From the IMG/VR virus record IMGVR_UViG_3300047510_004105, positions 1 to 36,067 of that record: a stretch of 36,067 nucleotides of DNA; one strand, 5' to 3'. Below, piece by piece: positions 19,170-27,025 of the stretch. The number at the start of each line of letters is the position of its first letter. Within the stretch, counting starts at the first letter, position 1. The position numbers and the translations under genes were made by a program. The notes beneath the pieces are model-generated. The model saw nothing but the letters and a program-made list of their open reading frames with translations, did not search any database and was not told where the DNA came from. This DNA comes from a virus.

Positions 19170-19547
19170 TTATGCCATGGTCATTTTTTGACTTTCGCGA
19201 TCAAATTTCAAGCGCAATATATTGCGTTGATCGGTGGTCACATAACGGAGATCTATCAGCACCTGGATACCTTGTTCGTACTCATCGATGGTCACGCGAT
19301 CTACCGCTAATCGTGGGTCATAAGACACTATTTTTTTGACATCATCAATGATGACTTGGCGTACTTCTTGGGTCAATGGCTCAAACAATGTGTTCCATAT
19401 TATGGAACCAAAGTTTGGGTTCATGAGTTTTTCACCCTTGCGTATATGGAAGTGATTTATCAGGTCCTGCCGCACCAGATCAAATTCCGTGACACGGAAT
19501 TTTTTACTACGATTTTGTGTGCTAAATCCACGATAGAGTATTGTCAT
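19170..19547 (-). CDS. gp25: Baseplate wedge subunit gp25
   Basis: The product is 125 residues, close to the T4 gp25 length of about 132. It has the GPW/gp25 family core: KLMNPNFGSIIWNTLFEPLT, followed by the helix QEVRQVIIDDVKKIV and the strand pattern DRVTIDEYEQGIQVLIDLRY. gp25 joins gp6 and gp53 to form the wedge core and nucleates the tail sheath on the baseplate. It is the best conserved baseplate protein across contractile injection systems. It starts 11 bases after the gp5 stop without a clear ribosome site, so coupling to gp5 translation is likely. gp6 follows in the same direction, the usual order for this family. Confidence 0.95.
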   Translation of the reverse strand: MTILYRGFSTQNRSKKFRVTEFDLVRQDLINHFHIRKGEKLMNPNFGSIIWNTLFEPLTQEVRQVIIDDVKKIVSYDPRLAVDRVTIDEYEQGIQVLIDLRYVTTDQRNILRLKFDRESQKMTMA

Positions 19548-19558
19548 GATATGTGTAT

Positions 19559-21682
19559 TTAAGCCGCTGTAGAACCAGTGGACAGCGTGCTCACAGCATA
19601 TCTGGCCTTGTTATAATAGGCTGCTCCGGTGGTTCCATTGGCATCGGCGCCGCCAGCAGTAAACCGCCATTGTTTAGCTCCTCCAGCGCCTAATAAATGC
19701 GCCACTTGTATCATGCCGGCTACCGTTTCTTTGTTGTCGCCAGTTTTGATAGCCCCGATCCGGACCATAGTCTTGTAGTTGCTTTGCATCAAAGAATACA
19801 TGACATTTTCTTGCACACTTTTACTGTTAAAGTAGTCGTCGAGACTGTTGATTCCGTCCTTGCCAGTCCAAGCGCCCTCTTGATTGACTGCACCGTTGCG
19901 ATATTGTTTAAAGTAATCTTTCTTGATGTAGCCTTGGTCGCTGAGTACCGCTGCGCCAGTTTGATATCTTCCCACGTAATTGAGGCTGTTTTTAGCCTTG
20001 TAGTTCCAGGCAGATTCGCTGTAGGCAATCTGTGCCATGAGGCACTTGGTTTCGTACTGGCTGAGAGGTCCTACACCGCCGGGGGGATTAGGGGCATCGG
20101 CTTTGTTTAGCCACATGGGATCCAGTGCGCCCGACACAGGCTGCCCTTGTGCAGAGTCGGGCCCAGGATCTCCACTGGGCTCACCGGCGGGTATCTCCAC
20201 CTTGGCCGGGGGAGGGCCTGTGTTAATTTCCTCGCCGCCACGGGTGGGTTGTCCTTGCGGACTACCTTTTTGTCGAGGCCAGGGTTCGTGACTGGGGGCA
20301 ACTTTAACAATAGATGACAGCTGACCCGGAACAGTTTGCCAAGGATGCTGATCGCTTTCTCTCACTGTATCGTTGTGTTGATTGAGCTTGATATTGCCAG
20401 GATCCTTGACTCGTGTACCTGGGTACGAGTTGATATCAGTGCGGCTGCCCGACAATACCAATGTTCCCTGAGTGGTAAATTCACCTTTGCTGTCGGCGCT
20501 GATGAAAAGATTACCACCAGATCCAATCTCGACCTTGCCACCGTAGGCAAGAAAGTTATCTGTGGCTTTGAGTGTTATCTTGGGAGAATCTTGTATGATG
20601 GCTCCGTCGGCCCTGATATTGAAATTACGTTTGGCGTGAAAATTCATGTCACCGTCGCTGTGTAAATTAAAATCGCCATCGGTGCGGAGATTTATGCCGC
20701 CGGCAGCATAGGCTGTGATCTGTCCAGATCCGGCGAACTCCAACCAAACAGATCCATCACTGTTGGCTAGATATATGATACGCTCGGTATCATTCATCAA
20801 GAGCTGGTGTCCACTGGCTGTGCGCAGGCGCATGAGTTGATTCTTACCCGACTCTATTTCCCCGTCGTCCATGACTAGACTGTGCCCGCCAACTCTTGCT
20901 CGCACAGCATATTTAGATTCATCAATTTCACCAGAGTTCAGCAAGAGTCCGTAATTAGGATCCAATGCTGGATCTTGTTCGGGTACTGGTCGGCCCGGAG
21001 TAGAAATGCCGAATACTTGGCTGGGAGTTTCTCGCTGGCTGGAACTGGTTATCGCCCCTCGTGCTGGGTCTCGATCAAGTCCTTGTTTGATCAAGATTTC
21101 TGATTGCGGTTCGTGTATGGCTTTTTTGTTGTTTAAGAACCCGTCAGATATATTGGCTGGATCGTTTTCATTGAATTCAGACGAGGGCAGAGTGGGCGTT
21201 TGTTTTTGCGCCAGGGCATTTTTAACGATGGTGCTTTTTACCCGGGCGGTGTCAAATGGTCCATCGGTGCCTAAGGCTGGTATCATGGTGTGGCTGAGAT
21301 TTTTGTTTACACAGGCAAACCAATAGCCACGTCCCGGATCGCCGTTGACAAATAGGCAAAGCACTTCGTTGCCGACATCGGGCGGCACCATCCACATACC
21401 ATAGGTGTGATGCACTTTTTCAAATTCTGTGAGGCGAGTGGCTTCTGGCTGCGTGGTCGCTCCAAAAAATGGGCTGGCGTAACTCACTGTCCTCCAATTT
21501 TGCACATTGGTTTCGTCACCACCGAGATCGGGTATGTAGACCTGTAAACGACCGGACTTGGTAGGGTCTAGATTGTTTTTGATCACCCCAACAAATGGGC
21601 CTGGATCTAGCTTGACTCCAGTGACAGAATCCTTGTTGGCCCACTTGGGTATCTTGTTACCTAATCTTCTTTCGGTACTCAT
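19559..21682 (-). CDS. gp5: Central spike / tail lysozyme gp5, with C-terminal lysozyme-like domain
   Basis: The product is 707 residues. The N-terminal ~130 residues form the gp5/VgrG OB-fold (PGPFVGVIKNNLDPTKSGRL, ending near DVGNEVLCLFVNGDPGRGYW). Residues ~260-430 are repetitive triple-stranded beta-helix spike sequence (GGINLRTDGDFNLHSDGDMN and onwards). A Pro/Gly-rich linker leads to a globular C-terminal domain (~540-700) with AYSESAWNY and VGRYQTG, resembling lytic transglycosylase/lysozyme folds; E556 is a candidate catalytic glutamate. In T4 the lysozyme lies between OB-fold and helix, so here the order is changed. The protein should puncture the outer membrane and cut peptidoglycan at infection. 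A strong ribosome site (AAGGA, 5 bases before ATG) supports the start. Confidence 0.9.
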   Translation of the reverse strand: MSTERRLGNKIPKWANKDSVTGVKLDPGPFVGVIKNNLDPTKSGRLQVYIPDLGGDETNVQNWRTVSYASPFFGATTQPEATRLTEFEKVHHTYGMWMVPPDVGNEVLCLFVNGDPGRGYWFACVNKNLSHTMIPALGTDGPFDTARVKSTIVKNALAQKQTPTLPSSEFNENDPANISDGFLNNKKAIHEPQSEILIKQGLDRDPARGAITSSSQRETPSQVFGISTPGRPVPEQDPALDPNYGLLLNSGEIDESKYAVRARVGGHSLVMDDGEIESGKNQLMRLRTASGHQLLMNDTERIIYLANSDGSVWLEFAGSGQITAYAAGGINLRTDGDFNLHSDGDMNFHAKRNFNIRADGAIIQDSPKITLKATDNFLAYGGKVEIGSGGNLFISADSKGEFTTQGTLVLSGSRTDINSYPGTRVKDPGNIKLNQHNDTVRESDQHPWQTVPGQLSSIVKVAPSHEPWPRQKGSPQGQPTRGGEEINTGPPPAKVEIPAGEPSGDPGPDSAQGQPVSGALDPMWLNKADAPNPPGGVGPLSQYETKCLMAQIAYSESAWNYKAKNSLNYVGRYQTGAAVLSDQGYIKKDYFKQYRNGAVNQEGAWTGKDGINSLDDYFNSKSVQENVMYSLMQSNYKTMVRIGAIKTGDNKETVAGMIQVAHLLGAGGAKQWRFTAGGADANGTTGAAYYNKARYAVSTLSTGSTAA

Positions 21683-21691
21683 CTTTGTCCT

Positions 21692-24600
21692 TTATTGAGC
21701 TGCTGTGTCTGCTTCTGCTTCCTTGGCAGCCAGTTGAGATTTTAAATCTACGACCTGGGCCTGCTGGCGAGCTAACTGATTTTGTAATTCCTGTCTAAGA
21801 ACAGGATCGGCATTGGGGGTTTCTGCCGATCGCTCCAACTTCCTCTGCGTCGCTCTTACACTGGCTTCGGCATCTCCCAGCTCGGTGTCAATACGGGACA
21901 CTTCGCTTTCAATGGCTCGCACTTTTTGTTCTTGGGTCTGCTGCTGCTGATTTTCAAATTGTGCTGCTGTATTTGCAGGTTGTTGTTCGGCTGAGGATGC
22001 TTGTTGTTCTTGTACATCTCCGATGTCTTCTTCGGAATCGGAATCAACGATCTCTTCGAGATCTTCGGTATCTTCGTCGGTTTCTTCGGATTCATTGTTG
22101 GCATCGGGATCGAAGGGATCATCTTCTTCACCGTAGGTACGTAGATCAGAATCGTCGTCTTCGATGGTCTCGTCGCTGGTAGTATCATCTATACCAGTCA
22201 CTCCCGACGAATCTTCGATGTCGTCGGTGCTCTTGACAGACAATTCTTGATCTCTATCTGTGGTTGACTCATCTTGTCTATCGTTGGCAACTACGCCCGG
22301 TTTTAAGATATCTTCAAAAATCCTAACCATATTCAATACTTGTTCAAACTTGCCGCTGCGGAATTCTGAGTCTACGGTCAGCACTCGATACAACCCAGAA
22401 AACTTGCTTTCAATGTATCTTCCGTCTTGTCTTACTAATCCCGTGGTGTCATCCATGTCAACCGGAGTTCGAAAATTCACTCGTACAAAAATTTCTCCGC
22501 GATCCATGACCAAGCTGCCTACTCCCGGAATCAGCTGCTGGTTGGTTTGTGTTTCGTAATCTTTGTCTGCGGGATTTATCAACACGTCGTCCTGTTTGAT
22601 AAAATGTGGATCACCAATTATCTTGATACGAAGATTCAGCATGTCTCCACGAGCATTGCTGTAGATGCTATTTTGTATGCTGGATGCTGTTTTTGTCGCC
22701 GAGTCGCGGTTGCCGTCTAGAACAGCGCCGGCAGCAGGATTATCTGGGATTGGTATATAAGTAGATTGCTGTATTGATCCCGGATCGCTGGGGTTTTGTA
22801 TATCGTTGATTTTTCCGGTGTCAGGAGAGGACGCTGCCCCTGAAATAGTCTGGTAGCTGGCACGGTTTACTTCAACGGCAGTGTAGAACAGGGCATCAAA
22901 ATCTATGCTGAAATCAAGTATGTCTCGATTGTATCCAGTGTAAAGATAATTATATTGCTTGACAGCACCATTGGGCAAAGATTGCGGTCCCATTGGATGC
23001 TTGCTGTTATAGACTATCATTTTTTTGATGTGATATGTTATAGTCTTTGACCAACGATTAGTTCTAGAATCAAATTGATTAAGTTGTATGTCGGGAACGA
23101 CCTTGTACCAGAACAAGGGTTTGCCACGAGAATTAGCGATGTCTTGCGCACTTTTACTGGCAGGGTCTGACACCTGATCCAGTACATATTTGCTGTTGCG
23201 CATGACCATGTCAACCAATTTCAATACCGATGTACCAGCGCTGATGCTGAATGCCGATGTATTGAAGTCGGGACCACTGGCATTAGGTGAGTTGATCACT
23301 CGCGCTTTTGCTGTGCCCGGGTCGGGCACAGGGGTTTTGCTTGGGTCGTTGCGGTCAGGAAGCACGATCAATGATTTACCAATTTCTTCATCAACTACAA
23401 ATCTTATCTGATCAGTGTGGTTTCTTGCGCCGGTGATCAGCTGCTGTTGATACCAAGCATTGACACCAGCAGTGTAGCTGGTTGCTTTGACGCGAGCTCC
23501 TTTTTCTAGTTCGATCAAGCGTGCTTCGTAGATTTTTAACACATCAGGATCTGATTTTATTATATCGAGCTTGATCGCTTCTCGATAGGCAGCTATTTCA
23601 TTAGTATCGGTTATTGTTATGGCTTCGCCTTCGTCAAAAAAATCCTTGACTGTGGCTGCATCAATTTCAAGATTGATGGGTGTTGATGCGGTGGTTTCCT
23701 GTAGGGCTTGATGATTGAACGGAATGGCTTTTAAAGCATATTCAGTACCTTTAGTGCCCACTTTCATCTTCAACTCGATTATCTTTATCGGGAGACGTTT
23801 TGTGATACCCGGAATGGGATTCGGCATTTCTCCATCGTCGGTTGATCCAAAAAAATCAATCTGCAGGAGATAAGGAAGCTCAAGATAGTTCCGGCATCGT
23901 GGTTTCACTGTTTCAGCAACATCAATAATTCTGTCAAGCAAAGTAAGACCGTAGGGCTCGATCAAATTGAATGTGATATCGATGGCATTGCTAGATTTGC
24001 TTTTTTGATTGAGTCCCACCACCGTAGTGAGTCGTAACCCATCAAAGAAAAAATCATCGCGAAATGCTGGATGCCTATTGGTGTCATTGAATCTGCCGGC
24101 GCCGCCAATCAAACATTGACCAACTCGCTCCCATGTTTCTACACCTTTTACTGCTTTGTTGTATTCGTCGCTTGAAAGCACAAACAAACTGACATTATAG
24201 GTGTATGATGCGTAATCATGCAAGGGATTGTCCATTGGTATATAGACAGGAACTGAAGAAGTTTGATCTGTGATGTCCTCACCTTCGTAGACGGGATTTC
24301 CATACTTGTCAAATCCTACTACTACATCTGTACCAGTTTCGTCCCCGGCCTCGTCGGTTTCGTAGACGGGATTTCCATCTTCGTCAAATCCTACTACTAC
24401 ATCTGTACCGGTCTCGTCTTCGGTTTCTTCTGAATCGGGATCTTCGTTTTCGTTTTCAAGATTTTCTTGCTCTTCGTCGTCGAGCTCTTCGTCGATGTCT
24501 TCTTCGTCGGTGGTGGGAGATTCTTCTTCGGTAGTAGAAGATTCTTCTTCGTTGTTTACTGCTGTTTCTGCAGTCTGTCCGGCTGCCGCGGTATTTTCTT

Positions 24601-24889
24601 GAGTCGTGGGTTGTGCTGTGGGTTCCCTATCGGCAACCTCATTGGCTTCTTTTTCTTTTGCCGCAAGTTGTGCATTCAATGAGTCAACCTCGGCTTGTTG
24701 CTTGGCCAATCTATTTTGTAATTCTTGTTGATAGGTTCGAGATATTGTTGGATCAGCCTCTAAATTTGGAGTGATTATGTTTAATTTTCTCTGCGTCGAC
24801 CTTATAGCGGCGTTGGCATCTTCGAGTTTGCTGTTGATCTCATTGATTTCACCTTCAATCTCACGGACTTTTTTCTCGCTGGTAGACAT
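21692..24889 (-). CDS. Baseplate hub-like structural protein with coiled-coil termini and acidic linkers
   Basis: The product is 1065 residues. Order: a coiled coil (6-87), an acidic low-complexity linker with a 25-residue tandem repeat (to about 205), a folded core (about 205-870), a second acidic linker, and a second coiled coil (about 986-1065) that is clearly a copy of the first. The core starts near NPLHDYASYTYNVSLFVLSS and includes NAIDITFNLIEPYGLTLLDR and VNFRTPVDMDD; similar proteins stand next to gp5 in aquatic T4-like phages. Its place beside gp5 fits the hub protein that holds the spike (gp27 in T4), but I cannot show gp27 homology. An AGGG element lies 9 bases before the ATG, and the gene begins 3 bases after gp53 ends. 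Confidence 0.6.
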   Translation of the reverse strand: MSTSEKKVREIEGEINEINSKLEDANAAIRSTQRKLNIITPNLEADPTISRTYQQELQNRLAKQQAEVDSLNAQLAAKEKEANEVADREPTAQPTTQENTAAAGQTAETAVNNEEESSTTEEESPTTDEEDIDEELDDEEQENLENENEDPDSEETEDETGTDVVVGFDEDGNPVYETDEAGDETGTDVVVGFDKYGNPVYEGEDITDQTSSVPVYIPMDNPLHDYASYTYNVSLFVLSSDEYNKAVKGVETWERVGQCLIGGAGRFNDTNRHPAFRDDFFFDGLRLTTVVGLNQKSKSSNAIDITFNLIEPYGLTLLDRIIDVAETVKPRCRNYLELPYLLQIDFFGSTDDGEMPNPIPGITKRLPIKIIELKMKVGTKGTEYALKAIPFNHQALQETTASTPINLEIDAATVKDFFDEGEAITITDTNEIAAYREAIKLDIIKSDPDVLKIYEARLIELEKGARVKATSYTAGVNAWYQQQLITGARNHTDQIRFVVDEEIGKSLIVLPDRNDPSKTPVPDPGTAKARVINSPNASGPDFNTSAFSISAGTSVLKLVDMVMRNSKYVLDQVSDPASKSAQDIANSRGKPLFWYKVVPDIQLNQFDSRTNRWSKTITYHIKKMIVYNSKHPMGPQSLPNGAVKQYNYLYTGYNRDILDFSIDFDALFYTAVEVNRASYQTISGAASSPDTGKINDIQNPSDPGSIQQSTYIPIPDNPAAGAVLDGNRDSATKTASSIQNSIYSNARGDMLNLRIKIIGDPHFIKQDDVLINPADKDYETQTNQQLIPGVGSLVMDRGEIFVRVNFRTPVDMDDTTGLVRQDGRYIESKFSGLYRVLTVDSEFRSGKFEQVLNMVRIFEDILKPGVVANDRQDESTTDRDQELSVKSTDDIEDSSGVTGIDDTTSDETIEDDDSDLRTYGEEDDPFDPDANNESEETDEDTEDLEEIVDSDSEEDIGDVQEQQASSAEQQPANTAAQFENQQQQTQEQKVRAIESEVSRIDTELGDAEASVRATQRKLERSAETPNADPVLRQELQNQLARQQAQVVDLKSQLAAKEAEADTAAQ
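24284..24418 (-). repeat. Tandem 75-base (25-residue) repeat in the hub-like gene
   Basis: Two near-identical units (24284-24343 and 24359-24418, period 75 bases) encode DVVVGFDEDGNPVYE and DVVVGFDKYGNPVYE, each preceded by ETGT. They lie in the acidic N-terminal linker of the hub-like protein. The near-identity at DNA level, including shared third bases, points to a recent in-frame duplication or slippage event. Confidence 0.85.
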
Positions 24890-24892
24890 CGA

Positions 24893-25192
24893 TTATAACC
24901 CTAGGTCAGCGATTAGTGTTTCTTTTTTGGGAATATATATAGCGACCCCGGGACGGAAGTCAAATACTGGATCTTTTATAGTGTTGGGATTTCGTACAGC
25001 AAACACCCACCATAGTCCAGCATCGCCATAGAGATCATAGGCCAGTAGATCTGGGCGATATTGATAGATACGGTCAATCTGGTACCTTACATCAGATGCC
25101 ATTTTACGGAAACTCCGCGTCTGCAGTATGTCTAGGAAGTTACCGTAGTTTTTTGTTTCGTAATAGGGACTGCTCTTACTATAGGAGGACAT
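24893..25192 (-). CDS. gp53: Baseplate wedge protein gp53
   Basis: The product is 99 residues. It contains the conserved gp53 core RPDLLAYDLYGDAGLWWVFA, then RNPNTIKDPVFDFRPGVAIY, as in short gp53 forms of aquatic T4-like phages; T4 gp53 is about twice as long (196). The YDLYGDxxLWW pattern resembles LysM-like small baseplate proteins. gp53 sits with gp6 and gp25 at the wedge-hub interface. Its ATG overlaps the stop of the preceding gp48-like gene by one base (TAATG) and is preceded by a strong GGAGGG ribosome site, so the start is well supported. The tail of the protein ends just before the hub-like gene. Confidence 0.85.
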   Translation of the reverse strand: MSSYSKSSPYYETKNYGNFLDILQTRSFRKMASDVRYQIDRIYQYRPDLLAYDLYGDAGLWWVFAVRNPNTIKDPVFDFRPGVAIYIPKKETLIADLGL

Positions 25193-26058
25193 TATAAAAA
25201 CCCTCCGCGACCACTGAGCAATCTTCCACGAGCGAACTCGTCAAGATTGAACTGTGTGGCTTTGTTTCTGCTGACAACCGGCTGTAGAGTCACGGCGATA
25301 GTACTGGATGTAGGAACCCGAGTTTCTCCTCCATCAATAGCTGTTTTGATATAGTCTACGTCATTGGGCAGAGTGTGAGAGAAGTTTGTTATCACACAAC
25401 TCACGTGAGGAAAATAATGATCGCCGTAACCGTCTAAGAATACCAATGGCGGAGGGTTTCCTGCACGCTCTCCTTGCCCAAACCACATCTTGGTACAAGC
25501 GCGAAAAAAGTAAACAGCAGCCATGAGATATTTGGCTTCAACATCATTCTGTACTGTGAAGTCGCCTGATATGGTGATGGCCTGTATTTCCGATCCTTCA
25601 TAGAAGTAGGCGTCATAATTACTATGTGTGAGCTTGGATGTACCGTACCTGGCTGTATGTTGTACCTGGATCGACGGGGTGTAGGGAAATATCACCCCAC
25701 TCTGTCCTGTTCCAGTAAACAACGGAGCCATGATACCGTTGTCAGAACTATTGTAAAAATAATCGCTTTGATCAGCGATACTGACACGTACTCTCCAGTC
25801 TGATGCTCCGGCAGAACCATAGCTGTTAAATCCTATGGTAGTGACAGCAGGTCCACGAGAGGAAAGTCCACCTTTGAGCAAACCAGAAATACCTCGACGA
25901 GCATTGCTGGGGTCAAATAGATTCAAGGCCGAATTAACAATTCCGGGCATCTTGGGCGGTGTGCTGGTGCGTCCCGGGACGAAATCTTCGGTACCAAAAG
26001 TAGGCGTGCTGGCTGTGCCTCCTTTGAAAAATCCGGTGACTGAATCAAGTATTCCCAT
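25192..26058 (-). CDS. gp48: Baseplate tail-tube cap protein, gp48-like
   Basis: The product is 288 residues (T4 gp48 is 364). The N-terminus has a Gly/Pro-rich flexible segment; the folded part contains GVIFPYTPSIQVQHTARYGT, EIQAITISGDFTVQN, YLMAAVYFFRACTKMWFGQ and SSTIAVTLQPVVSR. These are tube-like (Hcp/gp19-fold) beta-sandwich features conserved in gp48/gp54-type caps. gp48 covers the baseplate hub and is the platform from which the tail tube grows. It is the first gene of the minus-strand structural block, next to gp53. The upstream leader contains GAGG 12-13 bases before the ATG and a GATAAATA late-promoter-like box at 26088-26095. A gp54 assignment is the main alternative. Confidence 0.75.
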   Translation of the reverse strand: MGILDSVTGFFKGGTASTPTFGTEDFVPGRTSTPPKMPGIVNSALNLFDPSNARRGISGLLKGGLSSRGPAVTTIGFNSYGSAGASDWRVRVSIADQSDYFYNSSDNGIMAPLFTGTGQSGVIFPYTPSIQVQHTARYGTSKLTHSNYDAYFYEGSEIQAITISGDFTVQNDVEAKYLMAAVYFFRACTKMWFGQGERAGNPPPLVFLDGYGDHYFPHVSCVITNFSHTLPNDVDYIKTAIDGGETRVPTSSTIAVTLQPVVSRNKATQFNLDEFARGRLLSGRGGFL

Positions 26059-26087
26059 AATGGTTGTTTTTCCTCTTGCTTTTTGAA

Positions 26088-26095
26088 TATTTATC
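26088..26095 (-). promoter_or_regulatory. Candidate T4-type late promoter (GATAAATA) for the structural block
   Basis: The minus strand reads GATAAATA in the 71-base divergent gap between the gp48-like gene and gp55. It is one base from T4 TATAAATA, and the first position of this motif is reported as variable in some T4-like phages. It lies 30 bases before the gp48-like ATG, the right distance for a late promoter with a short leader containing a GAGG ribosome site. The gene for the sigma factor predicted to read this box (gp55) starts on the other side of the same gap. Confidence 0.65.
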
Positions 26096-26101
26096 GCTTA
26101 A

Positions 26102-26107
26102 TATAAA
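26102..26107 (+). promoter_or_regulatory. Possible -10 element for gp55 (TATAAA)
   Basis: TATAAA on the plus strand matches five of six bases of the bacterial -10 consensus and would start RNA near 26114, leaving a short leader with the AGGA ribosome site of gp55. I see no convincing -35 hexamer at the usual spacing (TTGCTT lies 20 bases away). It could serve as an early or middle promoter for the plus-strand block. Confidence 0.3.
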
Positions 26108-26129
26108 CTGGTCTTATTATAGGAAACCC

Positions 26130-27020
26130 ATGAAACACAACTATCTCAACAACAAAGATATACTCAAAGAGATACACAAAAGCAAGACCACATATTGCAG
26201 CTATCTTGCCAAAGACGATGCTGACTATGACATGATCCTGCCAGATATCAAAAAAATCAACAAAAAGAACACACTCGAGGCGCGAAGGAATCGCGCTGAT
26301 CGGTTGGCCAAACTAGCTCACGAAGCTGCATCAGTTGATGGAGTCAAGCGCAAACTCGACGAGTTTGAAGTAAAGCTCCGAGACGTGGCCGACACTGACG
26401 TGGTGTTTCGTGTTATGACCTGGGATCATATTCCCATTGACACCAGCAAAAAGAAATCCAAGAATACCAAGGCGCCTTTGCTGTTTGAGGACGAATTGGA
26501 ACCTCACAACGAATATGATGACCCGGAAATCGACAACGATAAACCTACCAAATACATGAAGGTAAATTTTCCGCCGTTCCAGCATTTTAGACTCGACGTC
26601 AACGGAGAGCCTTACTGTGTGGGCAAAAGTCACTGGAAAGGCGATTTTGTTACCGGCCATTTTTCCCGTGAGCACGGCGCTATGACTCCAAAACTGGCTC
26701 ACATGTTCTTGAAGTTGTGCGAAAGATATGCCATGCGTTCGAATTGGCGTGGGTACACCTACAACGACGAAATGCGTAGTCAGGCACTGTTACAGCTCAG
26801 TCAAATTGGTCTACAATTTGACGAATCTAAATCACAGAATCCTTTTGCTTATTATACAGCGGCCATCACCAATAGTTTTACTCGTGTGCTCAACATCGAA
26901 AAACGCAATCAAAATCTACGTGATGATATATTAGAAATGAATGGGCTTACTCCCAGCTACACTCGGCAAGCCCAGGGATCGTGGGGCGGGGGTACCGGGT
27001 CCACTTCCTACGAGGAATAG
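26130..27020 (+). CDS. gp55: Late-transcription sigma factor gp55 (enlarged form)
   Basis: The product is 296 residues; T4 gp55 is 185. The N-terminus NYLNNKDILKEI lines up with NYVNNKELLQAI of T4 gp55, and residues 204-260 (NWRGYTYNDEMRSQALLQLS, then GLQFDESKSQNPFAYYTAAI) match the T4 sigma-2-like helices that bind RNA polymerase and the -10 box. Between them lies an insert of roughly 150 residues, including NFPPFQHFRLDVNGEPYCVG. gp55 is expected to recognise TATAAATA-type late promoters such as the divergent box at 26088. The C-terminus is Gly/Ser-rich and lacks a motif like LDFLYE, which T4 gp55 uses to bind the sliding clamp. The ATG at 26130 is chosen for its AGGA site 5 bases upstream; the open frame extends upstream to 26064. 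Confidence 0.9.
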   Translation: MKHNYLNNKDILKEIHKSKTTYCSYLAKDDADYDMILPDIKKINKKNTLEARRNRADRLAKLAHEAASVDGVKRKLDEFEVKLRDVADTDVVFRVMTWDHIPIDTSKKKSKNTKAPLLFEDELEPHNEYDDPEIDNDKPTKYMKVNFPPFQHFRLDVNGEPYCVGKSHWKGDFVTGHFSREHGAMTPKLAHMFLKLCERYAMRSNWRGYTYNDEMRSQALLQLSQIGLQFDESKSQNPFAYYTAAITNSFTRVLNIEKRNQNLRDDILEMNGLTPSYTRQAQGSWGGGTGSTSYEE

Positions 27021-27025
27021 CAACA

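Noticed and set aside
24420-24560. TCTTCGTCG-type repeats as a CRISPR or satellite
   Set aside because: They are codon-level repeats encoding the Glu/Asp-rich linker of the hub-like protein, with no spacer structure.
26064-26129. Longer gp55 N-terminus from the ATG at 26064
   Set aside because: The extra residues (MFFLLLFEYLSLN...) would be read through the divergent promoter region. The ATG at 26130 has an AGGA site and begins exactly where similarity to T4 gp55 begins.
26331-26702. 123-residue minus-strand ORF opposite gp55
   Set aside because: It overlaps the gp55 insert region antisense and has no motif or ribosome site.
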